A stretch of 64,000 bases of DNA from Propionicimonas sp. (GTDB lineage: Bacteria; Actinomycetota; Actinomycetes; Propionibacteriales; Propionibacteriaceae), in NCBI RefSeq assembly GCF_029975155.1, contig NZ_JARKPQ010000096.1:1-64000 (forward strand), written 5' to 3'. The notes beneath the pieces were generated by a model, which saw only the letters and a program-made list of their open reading frames with translations, was not told where the DNA came from and ran no database searches. Shown one piece after another: positions 34,042 to 42,982 of this stretch. Within the stretch, counting starts at the first letter, position 1, and each line of letters begins with the position of its first letter. The translations under genes were made by a program, and so were the position numbers.

Positions 34042-34977
34042 ATGAGTCTCCTCGCTGCCCGCGTCGTCCCCTCCCGGGACGGCGCGGGCCGGGCCGGGCC
34101 CGGCAACCACAACCCGCGGCGCCGGAACCGCCGGATCGGCCTGCTCTTCGTCGCGCTGCCGCTGGCGTTCTACGCCGGAGTGGTGCTGGTCCCGCTGGCG
34201 CAGTCGTTCCAGTACTCCTTCTACTCCTGGGACGGGGTGTCGCGGGCGACCTGGGTCGGCCTGGACAACTACCTGACGTTCTTCACCGACCCCGTCCTGC
34301 AGTCCACGCTCGGCCATGTGCTGGTGCTGATCTGCTTCTTCTCGCTGCTGCCGATCGCCCTCGGACTGCTGTCCACCGCCCTGATCACCCGGCGCCGGCT
34401 CGCCGGAATGGCGGTCTTCCGGTTCGTCTACTTCCTGCCGCAAGTGCTCACCAGCGTGGTCGTGGCCCTGGTCTTCAAGCGGATCTACAGCCCGGAGGGC
34501 GCGCTCAACACGCTGCTGCGCTCCGTCGGGCTGGACGCGCTGACCCGCAGCTGGCTGGGCGACTTCACCTGGGCGCTGCCCGCCCTGGGCCTGATCGGCA
34601 CCTGGGTCACCTTCGGGTTCTGCATGGTGCTGTTCATCTCGGGCGTCTCCTCGATCCCGACCGAGCTGTACGAGGCGGCACGGGTGGATGGGGCTGGTCC
34701 CGTCCGCGAGTTCTTCGCGGTGACCCTGCCCGGTCTGCGCGCGCAGATCGCGGTCGCGCTGACCCTGACCGTCACCGGCGCCCTGCGCACGTTCGACCTG
34801 GTCTGGGTGACCACCGCCGGCGGCCCCGGCACGGCGACCCTCACCCCTGCCGTGGCGCTGTACCGGGCGGCGTTCGTCAACCCGCAGGTCGGCAAGGCCG
34901 CGGCCATCGGCATCGTGATGGCCGTGCTGTGCCTGGTGATCGCGCTGACCATCCAGCGCTTCGCGGAGCGGGACTGA
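34042..34977 (+). CDS. Sugar ABC transporter permease, MalF type
   Basis: A 311-aa inner-membrane protein with six hydrophobic segments and the EAA loop TELYEAARVDGAGPVREFFAVTLPGL that contacts the ATPase. The N-terminal 30 residues are Arg/Asn-rich and cytoplasmic. ATG 34042 lies 14 nt after the SBP stop. It pairs with the MalG-type permease 1 nt downstream. Confidence 0.93.
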   Translation: MSLLAARVVPSRDGAGRAGPGNHNPRRRNRRIGLLFVALPLAFYAGVVLVPLAQSFQYSFYSWDGVSRATWVGLDNYLTFFTDPVLQSTLGHVLVLICFFSLLPIALGLLSTALITRRRLAGMAVFRFVYFLPQVLTSVVVALVFKRIYSPEGALNTLLRSVGLDALTRSWLGDFTWALPALGLIGTWVTFGFCMVLFISGVSSIPTELYEAARVDGAGPVREFFAVTLPGLRAQIAVALTLTVTGALRTFDLVWVTTAGGPGTATLTPAVALYRAAFVNPQVGKAAAIGIVMAVLCLVIALTIQRFAERD

Positions 34978-34978
34978 C

Positions 34979-35788
34979 ATGGCGCGCCGCATCGACGCCG
35001 CGATCACCTACGCGATCCTCGCGGTCATCGCCGTGGTCGTCCTGTTCCCGGTCGGCACCTTCATCTCGGCGGCTCTCAGCCCCGACCGCTCCGGACGGCC
35101 GGTCGCCGGCGTCTGGGAGTGGTCGAACTTCGTCACCGCCTGGCAGGAGGCCGACTTCGCGCGGGCGATGACGGTCTCGCTGGTGATCACCGGCAGCGCC
35201 GTCCTCGGCCAGCTCGTGCTCGCGGTCCTCGGTGGCTTCGGCTTCGGCGTGCTCGGCGTCAGCGGGCACCGCGTGCTCTACCCGCTGATCGTGCTCGGCA
35301 TGATGATCTCCACCGAGGCGATCATCGTGCCGCTGTACTACCAGTTCCGCACCCTCGGCCTCACCAACAGCCTGCCCGGGATCATCCTGATCCACCTCGG
35401 CATGGGCGTGCCGTTCGGCATCTTCTGGATGCGGGCGGCGTTCCGGGCGCTGCCGGCGTCGCTGTTCGAGTCGGCCGAGATCGACGGCGCCGGCGCGCTG
35501 CGGGTGCTCTGGTCGGTGGCGCTGCCGCTCGTCCGGCCGGCGATCACCACGCTGCTGCTGCTCAGCTTCATGTGGACGTGGAACGACTACTTCCTCTCGC
35601 TGGTCTTCCTGCACGGCGACAACCAGACCGCGACCGTGGCCCTCGGCGTGTTCCAGGGCCGCCACCTGACCATGTTCAACCTGATGGCGGCCGGCGGCCT
35701 GATCGTGGCCGCGCCCGTGCTGATCCTCTACGTGATCTTCCAGCGGAAGTTCATCTCCGGGATGCTCTCCGGCGCCCTCAAGGAATGA
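34979..35788 (+). CDS. Sugar ABC transporter permease, MalG type
   Basis: A 269-aa inner-membrane protein with six hydrophobic segments. The EAA motif is SLFESAEIDGAGALRVLWSVALPLVRPAI; the C-terminus FQRKFISGMLSGALKE is typical of this subfamily. It starts 1 nt after the partner permease's stop. Confidence 0.93.
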   Translation: MARRIDAAITYAILAVIAVVVLFPVGTFISAALSPDRSGRPVAGVWEWSNFVTAWQEADFARAMTVSLVITGSAVLGQLVLAVLGGFGFGVLGVSGHRVLYPLIVLGMMISTEAIIVPLYYQFRTLGLTNSLPGIILIHLGMGVPFGIFWMRAAFRALPASLFESAEIDGAGALRVLWSVALPLVRPAITTLLLLSFMWTWNDYFLSLVFLHGDNQTATVALGVFQGRHLTMFNLMAAGGLIVAAPVLILYVIFQRKFISGMLSGALKE

Positions 35789-35838
35789 CCTCCGCCCGCT
35801 CCACCCCGCAAAGCCAGACCCGAGACAAGGTGATTTCC

Positions 35839-36609
35839 ATGACCACAGCGCCCCGCATCGTCGCCACCGCGGAGGAGGTCGGCGTCCGCGTCGCCCGGAT
35901 GATCGCGGACGGCCTGCTCCAGGCGGCGTCCGCCCAGCGTCCGTTCCTCCTCGGCTGTCCGACCGGCCGCACGCCCGAACCGGTGTTCCCCGCGCTGGCG
36001 GCCCTTGCCGCGGACGGCCTCGACCTGGGCAGGATGGTGATCGTGCTGATGGACGAGTACGTCGTGCCGGCCGGCGGCGGGTTCGCGATGGTGGACCCCG
36101 AGAAGCTCTACAGCTGCGTGGGCTACGCCCGGCGGCAGATCCTGCAGCCGCTGGCCGAGGCGTCCGGGACGTCCCCGCAGCTGTGGCACGCCGACCCGCA
36201 CGACCCGGGCGAGTACGACCGGCGGATCGCCGCGGCGGGCGGGATCGACGTGTTCCTGCTGGCCTCCGGCGCCAGCGACGGCCACGTCGCCTTCAACCCG
36301 CCGGGATCCGCCCGCGACTCCGTCACGAGGGTGATCGAGCTGGGGGAGAGCACCCGGCGGGACAACATGTCCACGTTCCCGGTGTTCGCCGACCTGTCCG
36401 AGGTGCCCCGGCACGGGCTGTCGGTCGGGGTCAGCACGATCGCCGACCACACCCGGCGGGCGGTGATGATGCTCACCGGTGCGGACAAGCGCACCGCGTT
36501 CGAGCGGATCTGCGCGGCCACCGCCTACGAACCCGACTGGCCGGCGACGATCGTCGCCGAGTGCGCGGACCACATCGTCCTGGCCGACGCCGCGGCGGCC
36601 GGCCGGTAA
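35839..36609 (+). CDS. NagB-like glucosamine-6-phosphate isomerase family protein with altered active site
   Basis: A 256-aa protein of the NagB/6-phosphogluconolactonase superfamily. The phosphate loop CPTGRTPEPVF, DEYV with D72 and the ASDGHVAFNPPGS segment match NagB. In E. coli NagB the triad Asp141-His143-Glu148 opens the sugar ring; the aligned residues here are D147, H149 and P154, so the glutamate is replaced by proline. Deamination by the normal route is therefore doubtful, and an isomerase or lactonase role is possible. ATG 35839 is used because AAGGTGA precedes it; an ATG at 35785 overlaps the permease stop but lacks family similarity. Cytoplasmic, mid-operon. Confidence 0.8.
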   Translation: MTTAPRIVATAEEVGVRVARMIADGLLQAASAQRPFLLGCPTGRTPEPVFPALAALAADGLDLGRMVIVLMDEYVVPAGGGFAMVDPEKLYSCVGYARRQILQPLAEASGTSPQLWHADPHDPGEYDRRIAAAGGIDVFLLASGASDGHVAFNPPGSARDSVTRVIELGESTRRDNMSTFPVFADLSEVPRHGLSVGVSTIADHTRRAVMMLTGADKRTAFERICAATAYEPDWPATIVAECADHIVLADAAAAGR

Positions 36610-36636
36610 GCAGCAGAGCGGAAACGAAAGGAAGAG

Positions 36637-37938
36637 ATGGCAGCGATCAAGCTGGTCTACATCGGCGGAGGATCGTCCCGGGGCGCCGGCACGATGGCGT
36701 CGTTCCTGGAGCGGGGTGAGCACTTCCAGGGCTCGGAGGTCGTGCTGGTCGACCTCGACCCCGACCGCCTCGAGATCGTGCGCCGGCTGGCCCAGCGGAT
36801 CGCGGACGTGAAGGGTCTCGACATCGCGATCCGGGCCACCACCGACCGGCGGGCGGCGCTGACCGACGCGGACGCCGTGCTGAGCAGCTTCCGTCCGGGC
36901 AACTTCGAGGCCAGGGCGCTGGACGAGCGGATCCCGCTCAAGCACGGCGTGATCGGCCAGGAGACCCAGGGGCCCGGCGGCTTCTTCATGGCGCTGCGGT
37001 CGATCGCCGAGTTCACGGGCATCGTCGCCGACATCGAGGCGGTGGCGCCACGGGCGAAGATCTTCAACTACACCAACCCGGTGAACATCGTCTCCCAGGC
37101 GGTCAGCCGGTTCACCGACGTGCCGATCTGGTCGATGTGCGAGGGGCTGCTGTACTTTCCGAACTCGACGCTGCACGCCGCCGGCCTCGACCCGGAGCGG
37201 GCGCGGGTGACCATGGCCGGCGTGAACCACAACTGCTGGTCGTTCGAGCACCTCTACGACGGCGAGGACCTGATGCCGCTGCTCGACCGGGCCTGGGACG
37301 AGCGACGCGACGACCCGACGATGGACGTCTTCTCCCGGCGGATGCTGGAACTGGCGGTGACCATGCGCTCGGTGCCGGCCGACTACTTCCCGTACTACTT
37401 CTACGGCCCGGAGATCCTCCGCGAGCTGCAGGGGGCGCCGCGCACCCGGTCGGAGGTGATCATGGCCTCGCTCCCGGACTACTGGAACCACTACACCGAG
37501 CAGTCCCGGGCGGACGTCCCCGAACTCGACCCGGCCCGGTCGCGTGGCGGCATCCACGAACTGGAGCTGGCGCTCGACGTGATGGACGCCCACTACAACG
37601 ACACCGGCGAGCGGCTGCCGGTGAACCTGCCGAACACCGGCGGTGCGCTGCCGGGGTTCGACGACGACGTGGTGGTGGAGATGTGGTGCCGGGTGGACGC
37701 GGCCGGCGTACACCCGGAGCCGCAACGGCCGTTGCCGCACACCGTCCGCGGGATCACCCAGGCGCTGGCCGAGTACCAGTACGTGGCCGCGGAGGCCGCC
37801 TGGACCGGCGGCCGGCGCGAGGCCATCGCAGCGCTGGCCGCGAACCCGCTCGTGCCGGGGCTGCGGGTGGCGGAGGAGCTGTACGACGAGATGGCCGCCG
37901 CCCACGCCGCCCACCTGCCCGAGCGGCTGCTGCGGTGA
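36637..37938 (+). CDS. Glycoside hydrolase family 4 protein
   Basis: A 433-aa NAD+/Mn2+-dependent glycosidase. The N-terminal Rossmann motif is VYIGGGSSRGAGTMASFL. Metal ligands are C168 in SMCEG and H198 in GVNHNCW; QETQGPGGFFMALR and NYTNPVNIV are the usual GH4 strands. GH4 enzymes that act on phosphorylated glucosides normally carry a CN.P motif at the metal cysteine; this one has CEGL, so the substrate class is unclear and may be non-phosphorylated or acidic. Import through an ABC system (no PTS) fits that. ATG 36637 follows GAAAGGAAGAG. Confidence 0.88.
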   Translation: MAAIKLVYIGGGSSRGAGTMASFLERGEHFQGSEVVLVDLDPDRLEIVRRLAQRIADVKGLDIAIRATTDRRAALTDADAVLSSFRPGNFEARALDERIPLKHGVIGQETQGPGGFFMALRSIAEFTGIVADIEAVAPRAKIFNYTNPVNIVSQAVSRFTDVPIWSMCEGLLYFPNSTLHAAGLDPERARVTMAGVNHNCWSFEHLYDGEDLMPLLDRAWDERRDDPTMDVFSRRMLELAVTMRSVPADYFPYYFYGPEILRELQGAPRTRSEVIMASLPDYWNHYTEQSRADVPELDPARSRGGIHELELALDVMDAHYNDTGERLPVNLPNTGGALPGFDDDVVVEMWCRVDAAGVHPEPQRPLPHTVRGITQALAEYQYVAAEAAWTGGRREAIAALAANPLVPGLRVAEELYDEMAAAHAAHLPERLLR

Positions 37939-38936
37939 CCGACCGCTTCCTCGCCCTCGACGCGGGCAACTCCAAGACCGTCGCGGTCGTGGTCGACGCG
38001 GCCGGGACGGTCCTGGGCCGCGGCCGGGGCGGGCGGGGCGACATCTACAACGCGGCCAGCCCGGACGAGGCCGCGGCCGCGGTCATCGGCAGCGCACGGG
38101 CCGCCCTCGATGAGGCGGGCGTGGGAGCCGCCGACCTGGCGGCGTCGGCCTTCCGGATCGCCGGCGTCGACTGGCCGGAGGACACCGGCTGGTGGCAGCG
38201 GCGGCTGGCGTCCGACCTGCCCGGGCTCGGCCGGCACAGCGTGGCCAACGACGGCTTCGCGACCCTGCGGCTCGGCGCGCTCGACGGCGTCGGCCTGGCC
38301 GTCACCGTCGGCACCGGCCCGGCCCTCGCGGCGCGCAGCCGGGACGGCCGCGAGGCCTGTTCCGGCTGGTGGGTGTTCGACAACCTCGGCGGCTGGGGAC
38401 TGGCGGAGGAGGCGATCCGGGCCGTGTGCCTCGCCTGGATGGGCCTCGGCGACCCGACCGCGCTCACCGGACGTCTGCTCGGGCTGTTCGACGTCGCCGA
38501 CCCCTACGAGCTGCGGCACACCCTCACCCGCAGGTTCCGGGAGCGTCCGCCCCACGAGGAGCTGCGCGCCACCCGCACGGTGCTGGAGGTCGCCGGGGCC
38601 GGCGACCCGGTGGCCCTGCGGCTGGTGGAGGACCAGGCCAGGGCGTTCGCGGGCTACGCGGGCTGGGTGGCCGGGCAGGTCGGCGCCGTGCCCTCGCCGG
38701 AGTTCCCGGTCGTGCTGAACGGATCGGTGGTCACCTCCGAGCACCCGGTGTTCCGGACGGTGCTCACGGCCGCGCTGACCGCCCGCTTCCCGGACTGTCC
38801 GGTCACGGTCGCGACCGCGCCGCCGCTGGCCGGCTGCGTGCTGGACGCCCTCGCCGAGGGCGGGGTGGCGCTGACGCCGGGCCTTCGCGGCCAGGTGGCC
38901 GGTGCGACACATCCGTCCGACTTCCTGGGCACGTGA
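37935..38936 (+). CDS. BadF/BadG/BcrA/BcrD-type ATPase, probable sugar kinase
   Basis: A 333-aa actin-fold ATPase. Phosphate-1 motif FLALDAGNSKTVAVVVDAAG, central VANDGFATLRLGAL and adenosine motif NGSVVTSEHPVFRTVL. Members related to N-acetylglucosamine kinase share this fold. The GTG start at 37935 overlaps the GH4 stop (GTGA). In context it should phosphorylate the monosaccharide released by the GH4/GH3 enzymes. Confidence 0.85.
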   Translation: MTDRFLALDAGNSKTVAVVVDAAGTVLGRGRGGRGDIYNAASPDEAAAAVIGSARAALDEAGVGAADLAASAFRIAGVDWPEDTGWWQRRLASDLPGLGRHSVANDGFATLRLGALDGVGLAVTVGTGPALAARSRDGREACSGWWVFDNLGGWGLAEEAIRAVCLAWMGLGDPTALTGRLLGLFDVADPYELRHTLTRRFRERPPHEELRATRTVLEVAGAGDPVALRLVEDQARAFAGYAGWVAGQVGAVPSPEFPVVLNGSVVTSEHPVFRTVLTAALTARFPDCPVTVATAPPLAGCVLDALAEGGVALTPGLRGQVAGATHPSDFLGT

Positions 38937-38946
38937 GGGAGACACC

Positions 38947-41049
38947 GTGAGCCGTGCGTCCGAGTTGGTCGCGTCCCTCTCCCTCGAGCAGCAGGTCGCC
39001 CTGCTCAGCGGAGCGGACGACTGGCACACCTGCGCGGTCCCCGAGGCCGGGCTGCCAGCGGTCGAGCTGGGCGACGGCCCGCACGGGCTGCGCACCGAGA
39101 CCGGCGTCGACATGGTCTGGGTGCCGTCGACCGGCTTCCCGACCGGGTCGGCGCTCGGCGCCACCTGGGACGCGGACCTGGTCGCCCGGGTCGCCGCGGC
39201 GATCGGCGAGGAGGCTCTGGCGATGGGCGTGCAGCTCGTGCTCGGTCCCGGGGTGAACATGAAGCGGACGCCGCTGTGCGGCCGCAACTTCGAGTACTTC
39301 GCCGAGGACCCGGTGCTGGCGGGCGATCTGGCGGCGGCCTACATCCGGGGCATCCAGGGCGTCGGGGTGGGCGCCTGCCTCAAGCACTTCGCGGCCAACA
39401 ACCAGGAGACCGACCGCACCCAGATCTCGGTCGAGGTGGCCGAGGGCGCGCTGCGAGCGACCTACCTGGAGGCGTTCCGCCGCGCGATCGCCGCCGCGGA
39501 CCCGTGGGCGGTGATGTGCTCGTACAACCGCATCGGGGGCGTGCACGCCTCCCAGCACCGCTGGCTGCTCACCGACGTGCTGCGGGACGAGTGGGGCTAC
39601 CGCGGCCTGGTCGTCTCCGACTGGGACGCGGTGCACGACCCGGTGGCGGCCGTCGCGGCGGGCCTCGACCTGGAGATGCCCGGCACCCGCGGACGCAGCG
39701 CCGCCGCGCTGGTGGCCGCGGTCGCGGCCGGCCGGCTGGACCGGGCGGCCGTCGCCCGCGCCGCGACCAGGGTGGTCGAGTTCGTCGAGCGCTGCCTGCC
39801 CGACGGGCCGGTGGCCGGCCCCGTCCGGGATGCCGGGATCGTGCCGGGGGAGCGGCTGCGGCCCGAGCAGCTGGCCGCGCTCGGTGCGGACGCCCACCAC
39901 GAACTCGCCCGGGAGGCGGCGGCCGCCGTGGCGACCCTGCTGCGGAACCCGGACGGCGTGCTGCCGCTCGACCCCGACGGCACGCAGCGGATCGGCGTGG
40001 TCGGCGGCTACGCGCGGGTGCCGCGGATCCAGGGCGGCGGCTCGTCCGGGGTCTGGCCGGTGCGGGTGGACGAGCCGCTGGCCGCGATCCGCGTGGTCGC
40101 CGGGGACCGCGTCCGCTTCGCGCAGGGCTACCCGGTGCCGCCGACCGACTTCTACCAGGAGACCGACCCGGCGCCGGCGGCCGACCTCGTCGCGCTGCGC
40201 GCCGAGGCCGTCGCCGTGGCCAGCGAGAGCGACGTGGTGGTGGCCTTCGCCGGCCTGCCGTTGTCGGCGGAGGTGGAGGCGGCCGATCGGGACACGCTCG
40301 CGCTGCCGGCGGAGCAGGTCGAGCTGCTCCTCGCCCTCGCCGCGACGGGGACGCCGCTGGTCGTGGTGCTCGCCGCCGGCTCCGCGGTCGACCTCGCGCC
40401 GTGGCACGACGATGCCGGCGCGATCCTGCTCACCTGGCTCGGCGGGCAGGCCGTGGGCGGCGCCACCGCCGACGTGCTGTTCGGCCTCGCGGAGCCGGGG
40501 GGACGACTGGGCGAGACCTACCCGCTACGCCTCGCCGACACCCCCGGCCACGACACCTTCCCCGGCGCGGATGGCCGGATCGAGTACGCCGAGGGGCAGC
40601 TGATCGGCTACCGCTGGTACGACGCCGCAGGCCTCGACGTCCGCTACCCGTTCGGTCATGGCCTGTCGTACACGACCTTCGCGTACTCGGACGCCTCGGC
40701 TCGGGCCGGGGACGGTGACGAGGTGGACGTGGCGGTGACCGTGACCAACACCGGCACCCGGCGAGGCAGCGAGGTGGTGCAGCTCTACGTCGAGCCGCCC
40801 ACACCGGAGCCGGGGCAGCCCGTCCGCGAGTTGCGCGCCTTCGCCAAGGTCAGGCTCGCGCCCGGTGAGTCGGCGGTGGTGGAGCTGCGGCTCGGCGTCC
40901 GCGACTTCACGGTCGTGGACGTGCCCGGACGCTGCTGGCGCCAGGCCGCCGGCACCTACCGGATCGTGCTCGGCAGCTCCTCCCGCCACCCGAGGATCGT
41001 CCTCCCGATCGCGCGCCGCGGGCGACGTCAGGCCTGGCTGGCGCGCTGA
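38947..41049 (+). CDS. Glycoside hydrolase family 3 beta-glycosidase
   Basis: A 700-aa enzyme with the N-terminal GH3 barrel, the alpha/beta sandwich and a C-terminal fibronectin III-like domain (VDVAVTVTNTGTRRGSEVVQLYV). The nucleophile is D225 in VVSDWDAVHDP; KHFAANNQETDR and GPGVNMKRTPLCGRNFEYF are conserved substrate-site loops. There is no signal peptide, so it acts on imported oligosaccharides. The family covers beta-glucosidases and beta-xylosidases; this architecture favours those over NagZ-type hexosaminidases. GTG 38947 follows GAGGGAG. Its last 22 nt overlap the convergent gene at 41028. Confidence 0.92.
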   Translation: MSRASELVASLSLEQQVALLSGADDWHTCAVPEAGLPAVELGDGPHGLRTETGVDMVWVPSTGFPTGSALGATWDADLVARVAAAIGEEALAMGVQLVLGPGVNMKRTPLCGRNFEYFAEDPVLAGDLAAAYIRGIQGVGVGACLKHFAANNQETDRTQISVEVAEGALRATYLEAFRRAIAAADPWAVMCSYNRIGGVHASQHRWLLTDVLRDEWGYRGLVVSDWDAVHDPVAAVAAGLDLEMPGTRGRSAAALVAAVAAGRLDRAAVARAATRVVEFVERCLPDGPVAGPVRDAGIVPGERLRPEQLAALGADAHHELAREAAAAVATLLRNPDGVLPLDPDGTQRIGVVGGYARVPRIQGGGSSGVWPVRVDEPLAAIRVVAGDRVRFAQGYPVPPTDFYQETDPAPAADLVALRAEAVAVASESDVVVAFAGLPLSAEVEAADRDTLALPAEQVELLLALAATGTPLVVVLAAGSAVDLAPWHDDAGAILLTWLGGQAVGGATADVLFGLAEPGGRLGETYPLRLADTPGHDTFPGADGRIEYAEGQLIGYRWYDAAGLDVRYPFGHGLSYTTFAYSDASARAGDGDEVDVAVTVTNTGTRRGSEVVQLYVEPPTPEPGQPVRELRAFAKVRLAPGESAVVELRLGVRDFTVVDVPGRCWRQAAGTYRIVLGSSSRHPRIVLPIARRGRRQAWLAR

Positions 41050-42884
41050 CCGGCGCGGACGGCGATCGCCTTCCACTGCGCGTCGGTGAAGTCGAAGCTG
41101 GAGGACGGCCCACCCAGCAGGTAGACGACCTTGGACCCGACCGTCACCACGGCGACGCGGTAGACCGCGGTGGAGGTCGCCGTCTTCTGCGTGACCAGGA
41201 AGGTCGAGCCGCTGACCTTCGCGTCCAGCTCGCCGGTGCCCTTGACCGCGGGGCCTTCCTCGATCGTGGCCGTCGGTGCCCGGTCGTGGCAGGTGCTGAT
41301 GTTCTTGGTGAGCTTGTTCGCGAGCGTCGTGGCCGCGTTCGCGGCACCGAAGGTGTAGGTGACCATGTCGACGCCGAACCCCTTCGGGGCATTCGGGTCG
41401 TCGGCGAGCAGCAGCGTCCGCTGGCCGGCCGACTGGGTGCCGGAGACGCTCGCGAGGGTCAGCCCCTCGCACTGGCTGCCGGAGACGTCCAGCGTGGTGA
41501 ACGGGTCGAGCGCGCCCCAGCGCCCGGATCCGGGGGTCACGCGCGGCAGGTCGCTCTCCACCAGCCAGCCGGCCGGATCCCCGGTCGGCGGCGGGGATGC
41601 CTCCACCGCGACGCTGCCCGGGCACGTCCCGAGCTCCCCGCCGCACTGCCGGCTGAGTGCCCGGCCGACGACATTCGCCAGGTCGAGGGCGGTCACCGCG
41701 GCCTGCGTCGTGGTGACGTCCACCATGCTCACCGAGCGGCCGGTGCGGCTGATCAGCAGGGTGTGGAACTGGTCGGCCTGGTCCTGGACGACCAGGCGGA
41801 CGGCCACCGCGGAGTCGGCGAGACCGGTCACCCCGTTGGCTCCGGTGATCCAGGTCGGCGTCTCCTTGCAGGTGCCCAGCTGCACCAGGCGGGCGGCGTA
41901 GGCCTGGCTCGCCTCGGCGTCGTCCACGTAGGTGTCGATGACCTGGACGACGGACTCCGGGGCACCCTCGCCCGCGCCCGTCCTGCGGGAGTTCGTGCGC
42001 TGCGCGCCCGGCAGCCCGGCGGCGGTGGCCGGCACGCAGGTCGGCCGCACGTCGTCCGTGGTCCCGGTGGCCTCGACCCAGCTCACACCGCCGAGCGCAC
42101 CGAGGTCCGCGGCGGTCACCAGCGGATCGAGCGCAGAGGTCGTGGGTGCCGTCACGCCGCCGGTCTGGACGGTGGAGCGCAGCGTGAGCAGCCAGACCGC
42201 ACCGGCGACCAGCAGGGCGACGACGAGCACCGACGCGATGACGATCAGTGCCCGGCGGGAACTCCGGGCGGGCTTGGCCGGCGGGGTCGCCGCGTCGGGT
42301 GCCGCGGTCGCCGACGCCGCCGTCTCCTCCGGAGCCACGACCGGCTGCTCCGTGGTCGGTGCCCCGACAGCGGGGGCGGTGGCCGCGGGGGGCAGCATCG
42401 CAACGGGCGGCTCCGCGGGCGCGGACGAGGGTGTGGGCGAGGTGATCGGACGGAAGGCCGACGGCGCGAACGGGGTCGGCGAGCTGCCCGCCGGCGGGGC
42501 CGACGGCATCGGCGTGGGCGGCAGGACCGGCTCGATCGCGGGCAGCGGTGAGATGGGGCTGACCGCGGACCGCCGGGGTGCGGCGGAGGTGAACTCGCTC
42601 GGCTCGGCGCTGGCGGAGAACCGCCGGCCGGCGGACGCGGGCAGCGAGGACTCCGGCTTCGGCAGGACGGGCGCGGGCGGCGGCACCGGAGTGGTGGCCG
42701 GGACCTCGAGCGGATCCACCGGGCTGACCGGGCTCGCCGGGCTGGGGGCGAGTCGTCGCGGGGTGCCGGAACCGGTGTCGCCGTCATCGGCCCGCGCGAA
42801 TCGCCCGCCGGCCCGGGCGGGATCGTCCGCGAGCGGCTCGAGCGCCCTGCGCGGCGTGGGCGAACCGTCTTGTGACACCTGCAT
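41028..42884 (-). CDS. Proline-rich single-pass membrane protein with large extracellular region
   Basis: A 618-aa protein of unknown function. Residues 1-205 are low-complexity Pro/Ala/Ser (cytoplasmic by the positive-inside rule), then RSSRRALIVIASVLVVALLVAGAVW forms the only membrane helix (about 210-232), and the remaining 385 residues are extracytoplasmic. That part has two similar halves (each with a LADLG/LTLASV start and cysteine pairs around ISTCHD and LGTCKE), reminiscent of PknH-type sensor domains. ATG 42884 has AAGGG upstream and a TAGACT -10 box about 30 nt further. It is convergent with, and overlaps, the GH3 gene by 22 nt. Confidence 0.8.
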   Translation of the reverse strand: MQVSQDGSPTPRRALEPLADDPARAGGRFARADDGDTGSGTPRRLAPSPASPVSPVDPLEVPATTPVPPPAPVLPKPESSLPASAGRRFSASAEPSEFTSAAPRRSAVSPISPLPAIEPVLPPTPMPSAPPAGSSPTPFAPSAFRPITSPTPSSAPAEPPVAMLPPAATAPAVGAPTTEQPVVAPEETAASATAAPDAATPPAKPARSSRRALIVIASVLVVALLVAGAVWLLTLRSTVQTGGVTAPTTSALDPLVTAADLGALGGVSWVEATGTTDDVRPTCVPATAAGLPGAQRTNSRRTGAGEGAPESVVQVIDTYVDDAEASQAYAARLVQLGTCKETPTWITGANGVTGLADSAVAVRLVVQDQADQFHTLLISRTGRSVSMVDVTTTQAAVTALDLANVVGRALSRQCGGELGTCPGSVAVEASPPPTGDPAGWLVESDLPRVTPGSGRWGALDPFTTLDVSGSQCEGLTLASVSGTQSAGQRTLLLADDPNAPKGFGVDMVTYTFGAANAATTLANKLTKNISTCHDRAPTATIEEGPAVKGTGELDAKVSGSTFLVTQKTATSTAVYRVAVVTVGSKVVYLLGGPSSSFDFTDAQWKAIAVRAGQRASQA

Positions 42885-42982
42885 TTCCCTTGCCGGTCGA
42901 CGCTGCTTGACCGGGCCAGTCTAGCGATGGCGGGCGTGTCCCCACGACCGGAGGCCGCGGCCTGGGTGAGCATGGACGCACC

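Noticed and set aside
35785-35838. Longer N-terminus for the NagB-like protein
   Set aside because: The 18 extra residues are not NagB-like and lack a ribosome site; ATG 35839 has AAGGTGA upstream.
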